From NCBI GenBank assembly GCA_029058745.1, contig JAIDXM010000022.1, positions 1 to 64,000 of the forward strand: a stretch of DNA of 64,000 bases. The letters are read 5' to 3'. Made by a program: the position numbers and the translations under genes. Under the pieces are notes generated by a model. The model had not been told where the DNA came from. It did no database searches and worked only from the letters and a program-made list of their open reading frames with translations. Numbering within the stretch: the first letter of the stretch is position 1; each line of letters starts with the position of its first letter. Positions 28,301-34,024 of this stretch are shown here, piece by piece. This DNA comes from Muribaculaceae bacterium (GTDB taxonomy: Bacteria > Bacteroidota > Bacteroidia > Bacteroidales > Muribaculaceae).

Positions 28301-28713
28301 GCCCCGGTGAGCGACGCTTTCTTCTGGACACCATATCCGACAACTACCACCTCGTCAAGAAGTGCCGTGTCTTCTGTCATTGTCACTTTCATATCTTTCC
28401 CGGCGGCAATCTCTATGGTCTTGTAGCCGATATAAGAGAATACGAGGGTCTTGCCAGTCACATTCTTCAGGCTGAACGCTCCGTCGATATCTGTGGTGGT
28501 TCCGTTGGAGGTTCCTTTCACCATCACGGTCACCCCTATCAGCGGTTCTCCCTGCTCGTCGGTGACAACTCCGGATGCCGTGACAGTGGCATTCCGGGTC
28601 ACTGCGGCCTCTGCCGCCGGCAATGACATGGACTCGGCATACATACTGCCGCTTCCAAGAATCGCCATGACAGTCATACCTACAGCCTGTCGTTTTGAAA
28701 ATGATAATTTCAT
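25324..28713 (-). CDS. SusC-like TonB-dependent outer membrane transporter (PUL 1)
   Basis: A signal peptide is followed by a carboxypeptidase-D regulatory-like domain (about 43-118, [23 protein letters not shown]), then the conserved [13 protein letters not shown] stretch. The plug follows, with [10 protein letters not shown]...[31 protein letters not shown], and a 22-strand barrel ends in Phe (YTVGLNLTF). It imports oligosaccharides with SusD using TonB energy. It lies 45 bp after the ECF sigma factor gene on the same strand; no separate Bacteroidales-type promoter is visible in that gap. Confidence 0.95.
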   Translation of the reverse strand: [1129 protein letters not shown]

Positions 28714-28758
28714 AGATGATAAAGTTATGTTGAGTTTTTATAGTTTTTTATAATAGAA

Positions 28759-29262
28759 TCATATGCATAATCTCAAGCTGACCCTCATCTGGCGGGTACC
28801 GGTCAGCAGATGGTTTTCCACGGTGCGGCTCGATAGCCCCAGGCGTGCGGCAATATCCTTTGCACTCATGTCGCCGAAACGACGCATGGCATATATTTTC
28901 CTTCTTTGTGAGGAGAACGTCATCAGGAACTTTTTCTCAAGGCGTGCTACATCACGTGCGACAATTCCGCTTTCGGTATCATTGCTCGATGTCTGTGCGT
29001 ATAATGCGATATAGGCGTCTGCCTCGGTCTTCACATAATGATGCCGCAACCAGTCGATGACGACATTGCGGGCAATTCTGAACACCATGGCCTCACCGGC
29101 TTTCCTGCTAAGAATGACAGTGCGCGACTCCAACAGACGCATAAACACGTCTTGAGCCAGGTCGCGGGCGCTCTCTGTGTCATTTATCCTGTAGGCTATA
29201 TAGCTTACAAGTTTCGGGAGCAGCGTTGTGTAAATCTGTGTGATCTGGATGTCGCTTTGCAT
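28759..29262 (-). CDS. ECF sigma factor, no anti-sigma partner nearby
   Basis: Region 2 is seen in NDTESARDLAQDVFMRLLES and FRIARNVVIDWLRHH, and region 4 in RRFGDMSAKDIAARLGLSSRTVENHL, giving a short two-domain sigma-70 family protein of 167 residues. In Bacteroidales such sigma factors are usually followed by a FecR-like anti-sigma gene that senses a SusC state. Here SusC follows directly and no FecR-like gene is in the window. The SusC has no obvious STN signalling domain before its carboxypeptidase-D-like domain. It may activate the PUL 1 operon without trans-envelope signalling, or take its anti-sigma from elsewhere. A good promoter lies upstream. Confidence 0.9.
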   Translation of the reverse strand: MQSDIQITQIYTTLLPKLVSYIAYRINDTESARDLAQDVFMRLLESRTVILSRKAGEAMVFRIARNVVIDWLRHHYVKTEADAYIALYAQTSSNDTESGIVARDVARLEKKFLMTFSSQRRKIYAMRRFGDMSAKDIAARLGLSSRTVENHLLTGTRQMRVSLRLCI

Positions 29263-29327
29263 GATGCTATAGATTTTTATGGTTTGCCACTAAAGACTCT
29301 CCCGGCTGTCCGGAAGCCTTACGGATA

Positions 29328-29359
29328 CAAAATTACACCGCAGGCAGGCTTGTGTCAAG
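29328..29359 (-). promoter_or_regulatory. promoter of the ECF sigma / PUL 1 transport genes
   Basis: In - strand reading, CTTG, a 20-nt spacer and TAATTTTG match the Bacteroidales -33/-7 pattern (TTTG...TAnnTTTG). The predicted start is near 29321, about 60 nt before the sigma factor ATG. Confidence 0.65.
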
Positions 29360-29384
29360 TGTTGCTGACATTAATATAGCCCAC

Positions 29385-29471
29385 AAAACTTGAAACCAGT
29401 ATCAATCTTTTTAAATAATTATCTTAAAGCGATTTACCAACTAATAAAATGAGTACCAAAAAACTTGAAAC
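29385..29471. promoter_or_regulatory. two direct copies of AAAACTTGAAAC upstream of the sigma promoter
   Basis: Copies lie at 29385-29396 and 29460-29471, 75 nt apart, upstream of the -33 box in - strand direction. The reverse complement core GTTTCAA also occurs three times in the divergent 32259-32680 region. This is a candidate operator for the AraC-type regulator encoded next door. Confidence 0.4.
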
Positions 29472-29489
29472 TCTTATTTTGGACGCAAA

Positions 29490-32258
29490 TCATTCACGGT
29501 TCCACTCGGAATCCGTCACCTGGAAGCCCTTCTGCTGGCAATACTCCAGGGGGGTCATCCCGGCGATTCCCTTGAAGGCCCGGTAGAAGGTGGTCTTGCT
29601 TCCGAACCCGCATTTCTCGGAGAGGGCCTTGAGCGTGATGCGCGACAGCTGCCCATCCTTGATGCACCGTTTCACCTCGTTCACCCTATAGGTGTTGACA
29701 AACTTGTTCCAGTTCACATCCATCCTCGTGTTGAGGAGCCTTGACAATTCGGTGTCGGTGGTCTCGAGGTCTTTCGCCACCTCCTTTATGGTCAGTCTGG
29801 AATTAGTGTATGGCTTGTTCTCGTCCATATAGAGGAGGAGCTTGTCCATCAACAGCTCATGCCCGCTATCCTCCTGCGACGGTTTCCGTGAGTTTTCCTT
29901 CACCTCGCTCACCGATGTCAGAATCTGCCGTTCTTTCCTCATCCTGAGCTTCAGCTTCCATATCCTATAGGAGAAGTAGGCCATCAGCGCCAACACAATA
30001 AGGCAAATGCCGGCAATCACACTCATCCACAGATAGGATATCCTTACCTTCACAGGTATCGACGTGGATTTCCCGGTGTCGCCGTTGCGCACATGAAACA
30101 CATAGTCGCCCGACGGAAGGTTACGGTAGGAAATCCGGCTTCTCCCTCCGAGCCGCCGCCAGTCGGAGTCATATCCCTCAAGCCTGTATTCATATGAATT
30201 GGAATAAGGGAGGGTATAGTCCATCGACGACACCCTGAACGTCGCAACCGCAGTCCCGGAGGGGAGTTCGAAACCATCCTTCCAGTTGATGTCCATGATA
30301 TCTGTGGAGACGCCGTCGGCGATACATTCCACCACCATCGGGGCAATCTCACCCATCAGAGGGTTCTCGACATTAGATGTGGAGGCATACACGAGCCCAC
30401 CCTCGTTTGTGAAATATATGACGCTGTCGGATGCAATAAAGCTGTTGAAGTTGAACGGCAGAGAAGGGAGTCCGTCCTGACGCTCGAATTTCTGCAACAC
30501 ACTGTCCTTTATGGAATACTTCACAATCTCGCGGTCGGTGGCTATCCAATATGTGTCGTTGCCAACTTCCTTGACACTGCGGGGTTTGTTGCCGTTGAGC
30601 CAGCTGTCGAGACCGAACCGCCTCACAACCTTCAAGGAGGAATCCACCACCGAAAGCCCTGACATCCCACACACGAAAGTGTTACCCCTTTTGTCGTGAT
30701 AAAGGTAATGGACATGGTCGCGGGCCGGGATGTCGATATTGTCGAGGGTGGCGCTTCCTGTCTTAGTGTCAATCAGTACAAGCCCGAATTTGGTGCCCAC
30801 CCACAGACGGCGGTGTGAGTCGAGACAGACCCTGCGCACAATCGACGTGGGAAGCGATGAATTCTGACGCGTGTAATGCGCCAGGACATCCCCCTTTACC
30901 GTAGCGTGGAAGAGACCCTCTTGGGTGGCCACCCACATGTTCTCGTCATGGTCGGGGATAAACTGGAAGACACATCCATAACGGAACAGGTTGTTGTCTG
31001 CCACGTCTTCAAGACACTGTGTCTGGCGGTTAAAGCGCGAGATGCCGCCGCCATATGTGCCAACAAGCACTTCCTCCCCGATCTTCCCGATATATGTGAT
31101 TATGTCGGAGCGCACTCCCGGCGTGCCGCCCCATATGGAATAGTGCTTTCTGGTCCCTCCTTTCTCATCGATGAAATAGAGTCCCTCTCTTGTGCCTATA
31201 AGCTTCGCCCCGTCGGGGTAGATATAGAACGAGGCCACCCTATGCTCGGCTGAATTGAAATCCCCGCTACTGTAGATCATAAACTTGTCTTTCGAACGGG
31301 GTGAATAGCTCACCCCTCCGAACTGGGTGCCTGTCCAGAGAAGCCCGTCATCGTAAAGAAACGACGCCACGGTGTTCGACATCAGGCCGCTGTTGTGGCG
31401 CTGGCGTGCCGTGAGTGTCCCGAGGTCTTTGCCAGAGGTGGAGACTATGCGGAGTCCGCGTCCGTTGGTACCTACGTAAAGACGGTCGCCGCTGACTCCG
31501 ATGCATTGTATGAGGTTGTGCTCAAAACCCTCTATCTCACTGAATTCACGCGACCTGACATTATATCTGAACAATCCTTTGTTGAATCCACCCACAAAAA
31601 GGGTGTCTCCTTTTACCGCGAGACAGGTGAAATGATTCCCTTTCCCCATCTTGTCAGGCATCCTGTGGAGAAGGGGATATCTCGACTTGAGATCGAGATA
31701 TACGAGTCCGTCTGCCGTGGAACACCATATATTGAGGGAATCCTGCATTGCAATCCCTGTGATGTCGTTCGACGAGGAGAGACCGCTCTCTATCGGAATC
31801 CTCTCCACCTTCCCGTTCTCATACAGATAGAGACCAACGTCCGTGCCTATGGCATAGCATGTAGGCGACACCTTCTTCACAACCCTCACATGCGACTGTG
31901 GAAATTCCACCTCTTTCAGAATGCCTCCATAGCGGTCGAAGGTCATGAGCCGCGACACGGTCCCAATCAGCAGATTCCGCGAATCCATCTCCTCGATGGC
32001 CCAGACCTCCTCACTCTCTGTGGAAGGATAGCTTTTCACCTGGTTGCCGTCGAATCGGGCAAGGCCCTTCTCCGTGCCGAACCACATGAACCCGTGGCGG
32101 TCCTTATGGATAGCCAATACTGCGTTCGACGGCAGGCCGTCTTCTATTGAAAGAGTGTGAAGGAAGGATGGCATGACTCCGCTCTCTTCTCCTGACACAG
32201 TTTGGGGAAGAAAAGCCGCCATCAGGCCTATGAGTATGCATGATATCAGGTTGTTCAT
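29490..32258 (-). CDS. membrane-tethered sensor with AraC output, lacking kinase and receiver
   Basis: A signal peptide (1-23) precedes a periplasmic two-component-type beta-propeller (e.g. DRHGFMWFGTEKGLARFDG and later WVGTKFGLVLID-type blades) and a Y_Y_Y domain (YEYRLEGYDSDWRRLGG). A transmembrane helix lies at about 743-765, a linker, and then an AraC HTH at about 805-915 (LKALSEKCGFGSKTTFYRAFKGIAGMTPLEYCQQ). Histidine kinase, ATPase and receiver domains of the usual hybrid are absent, so signal transfer must be direct through the membrane. It probably regulates PUL 1, which starts just downstream. The HTH second helix region is intact. Confidence 0.9.
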   Translation of the reverse strand: MNNLISCILIGLMAAFLPQTVSGEESGVMPSFLHTLSIEDGLPSNAVLAIHKDRHGFMWFGTEKGLARFDGNQVKSYPSTESEEVWAIEEMDSRNLLIGTVSRLMTFDRYGGILKEVEFPQSHVRVVKKVSPTCYAIGTDVGLYLYENGKVERIPIESGLSSSNDITGIAMQDSLNIWCSTADGLVYLDLKSRYPLLHRMPDKMGKGNHFTCLAVKGDTLFVGGFNKGLFRYNVRSREFSEIEGFEHNLIQCIGVSGDRLYVGTNGRGLRIVSTSGKDLGTLTARQRHNSGLMSNTVASFLYDDGLLWTGTQFGGVSYSPRSKDKFMIYSSGDFNSAEHRVASFYIYPDGAKLIGTREGLYFIDEKGGTRKHYSIWGGTPGVRSDIITYIGKIGEEVLVGTYGGGISRFNRQTQCLEDVADNNLFRYGCVFQFIPDHDENMWVATQEGLFHATVKGDVLAHYTRQNSSLPTSIVRRVCLDSHRRLWVGTKFGLVLIDTKTGSATLDNIDIPARDHVHYLYHDKRGNTFVCGMSGLSVVDSSLKVVRRFGLDSWLNGNKPRSVKEVGNDTYWIATDREIVKYSIKDSVLQKFERQDGLPSLPFNFNSFIASDSVIYFTNEGGLVYASTSNVENPLMGEIAPMVVECIADGVSTDIMDINWKDGFELPSGTAVATFRVSSMDYTLPYSNSYEYRLEGYDSDWRRLGGRSRISYRNLPSGDYVFHVRNGDTGKSTSIPVKVRISYLWMSVIAGICLIVLALMAYFSYRIWKLKLRMRKERQILTSVSEVKENSRKPSQEDSGHELLMDKLLLYMDENKPYTNSRLTIKEVAKDLETTDTELSRLLNTRMDVNWNKFVNTYRVNEVKRCIKDGQLSRITLKALSEKCGFGSKTTFYRAFKGIAGMTPLEYCQQKGFQVTDSEWNRE

Positions 32259-32680
32259 CTTCTTTTGCTAATGATAATGATATTAATAAAAACTTTTGTC
32301 TGCCTGCAATCGTATTAAACACATTCCGTTTCAAGCATCCACTCTCTTCAGGACACAATGTGGATAAAAAATTACTTGAACGACATCCGTTGCAGTTGAA
32401 AATATTTTGTAAAGTTATATAAAAAAACATTAAAAAAGGGACACTCACGTTTCAAAGTTTATCCATCCCGATTTTTTTGGCAGAGCCTCAATGACGGCGG
32501 AATTGAATGGGAAATGAGTGGCACAGAACAGTTTCAAATAAATTGGCACTCATTTTCAGATTCCATATATATCTATGTCACAGCAATATCCGCCAGTTCG
32601 CGACATTCCCATTTTATTCGGGACACATATGTCCCCCTTTTCTTTCCCCACATCCGGCATTAGTGATAATTTTGCATTTG
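32259..32680. other. divergent intergenic region between two AraC-type regulators
   Basis: No gene is seen in these 422 bp. The region is AT-rich in the middle and contains GTTTCAA-type motifs at 32328-32335, 32449-32460 and 32531-32538. A TAATTTTG box lies directly before the + strand gene. No convincing promoter for the - strand gene was found. Confidence 0.6.
32643..32674 (+). promoter_or_regulatory. promoter adjoining the orphan AraC gene start
   Basis: TTTC, a 20-nt spacer and TAATTTTG. Only six nucleotides separate the -7 box from the ATG at 32681, so the transcript would be leaderless or nearly so. Confidence 0.45.
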
Positions 32681-33109
32681 ATGGAAAAGAATCACCACAC
32701 ATTTGACCTTGTCTCATATGCCGTCACGCACGCTGCCGTGGATGAACCGGACAAGAGGTTTCTCGAGCGTTTCCTCTCCATTCTCGACACCCACACCTCA
32801 TCCCCCGACATCAACGTCACGATGATTGAATCGATGATGAACACGAGCCATTCCACCCTGTTCCGGAAAATGAAACGGCTGACAGGACGTTCTCCACAGG
32901 ATATTGTGGCAGACTACCGTGTCACCCGAGGCATGCACTTCCTCAGGGAAGGGTTCAACGTCTCTGAATCCGCCTACAAAAGCGGATTCTCGAATCCCAA
33001 ATACTTCAAGACATGTTTCCTGAAGAAGTATGGAATCCTGCCCTCAAAATATAAAAAGATGATTGCGGATGGCCTGTCAAATGTCGAGCTGGCTGGAGAG
33101 AGTAAGTGA
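32681..33109 (+). CDS. orphan AraC-family DNA-binding protein resembling an HTCS output domain
   Basis: The ORF track begins at 32507, but similarity and base content support the later ATG at 32681 (MEKNHHTFDL). The 142-residue product matches the C-terminal part of hybrid two-component systems: FLERFLSILDTHTSSPDINV, HSTLFRKMKRLTGRSPQDIV, then FNVSESAYKSGFSNPKYFKTCFLKKYGILPSKYKK. No sensor, kinase or receiver is attached. It is either a stand-alone activator or a remnant of an HTCS that lost its 5' part. It diverges from the membrane-tethered regulator and its 3' end overlaps the MgtC-like gene by 33 bp tail to tail. Confidence 0.75.
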   Translation: MEKNHHTFDLVSYAVTHAAVDEPDKRFLERFLSILDTHTSSPDINVTMIESMMNTSHSTLFRKMKRLTGRSPQDIVADYRVTRGMHFLREGFNVSESAYKSGFSNPKYFKTCFLKKYGILPSKYKKMIADGLSNVELAGESK

Positions 33110-33802
33110 TTTCGTGGGATACACCTTGCTCACCTGCGACATCACCGAGAGAAGGTCTGTATAGGCGTGCGCGAGTATCACGAAGTTGATTTCTGTCTCC
33201 CCTTTCTCATAGTCATATTCCACATAGAAGGTAGATAGATGCACGCGATTGTCGCGGAACACCTCACGGTATCGCTCTATGTTCTCCACCACACTCCCCA
33301 CAGTGACGCTCACCACCTTCGACTCCTGCCCCAACTTGCGCCGCTTCTCATAATGCTCGAATGCCACAAGGGTGAGAAGAATAAGTATTGTGGCCCCTAT
33401 CGAGCACATATACATCCCCACCCCGACGGCCATCCCTATTATGGCTGTCATCCAGATTCCGGCGGCCGTGGTGAGTCCCCTCACAGCCCCTTTCATATGT
33501 ATCATGGCCCCGCCGCCTATGAAACCGATGCCGGTGATTACCTGCGCCGCTATCCTCCCCGGGTCGCCGTTCTTCAGCCCCATATACACCTGCGGCACAT
33601 AAATCGACAGCAGCATGGCGAGGCATGCCCCCATGGAGATGAGTGCGAATGTCCTGATTCCGGCTATCTGCCCCTTCCTCTTGCGCTCCGCGCCCACCAC
33701 CATTCCGAGAACCATGCTCAACACAAGACGGAAGATGCTGTTGAGCATATTTACCTCAAGGGAATTTATACTGTCTGCGACAATCTGAAAATACTGATTC
33801 AT
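33077..33802 (-). CDS. MgtC/SapB-family membrane protein
   Basis: About five transmembrane helices are followed by a C-terminal cytoplasmic ACT-like domain. Family blocks: FRLVLSMVLGMVVGAERKRKGQIAGIRTFALI and ITGIGFIGGGAMIHMKGAVRGLTTAAGIWMTAIIGMAVG. Related proteins modulate membrane ATPases or Mg2+ homeostasis. The promoter box ends only five nucleotides before this ATG, so Met19 (33748), at the usual family start, may be the true start. The gene does not look linked to glycan use. Its 3' end overlaps the convergent AraC gene. Confidence 0.88.
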   Translation of the reverse strand: MNQYFQIVADSINSLEVNMLNSIFRLVLSMVLGMVVGAERKRKGQIAGIRTFALISMGACLAMLLSIYVPQVYMGLKNGDPGRIAAQVITGIGFIGGGAMIHMKGAVRGLTTAAGIWMTAIIGMAVGVGMYMCSIGATILILLTLVAFEHYEKRRKLGQESKVVSVTVGSVVENIERYREVFRDNRVHLSTFYVEYDYEKGETEINFVILAHAYTDLLSVMSQVSKVYPTKSLTLSSQLDI

Positions 33803-33807
33803 ATCGG

Positions 33808-33838
33808 CAAAATTAATAAATATCCGCCATAATACAAC
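33808..33838 (-). promoter_or_regulatory. promoter of the MgtC-family gene
   Basis: GTTG, a 19-nt spacer and TAATTTTG in - strand reading. The box abuts the annotated ATG and implies a leaderless mRNA or a start at Met19. Confidence 0.6.
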
Positions 33839-33973
33839 CTCACATCCCTATTCCGGCAATTTTTTTCAAAAAAATTTCGCGTCTGACATGAACCTTTCCC
33901 CTCCCCGGTTTGTATTATATACAGAAAATCGTTTCATGATGTTAGGTTAGTTTGAAAAAGTATTATGGAAAAC

Positions 33974-34005
33974 AAAAGGCGGCCGATGTGAATCGGTCGC
34001 CTTTT
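33974..34005. terminator. bidirectional terminator at the end of PUL 2
   Basis: AAAAGGCGGCCGAT (33974-33987) pairs with ATCGGTCGCCTTTT (33992-34005), with one G-T pair and a GTGA loop. It lies 20 bp past the GH2 stop in - strand direction. Confidence 0.85.
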
Positions 34006-34024
34006 ACTTTCAGAATCCGGCACG

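Noticed and set aside
32507-32680. N-terminal extension of the orphan AraC ORF
   Set aside because: The extra 58 residues are unlike the family, and a promoter box lies inside this stretch just before the ATG at 32681.
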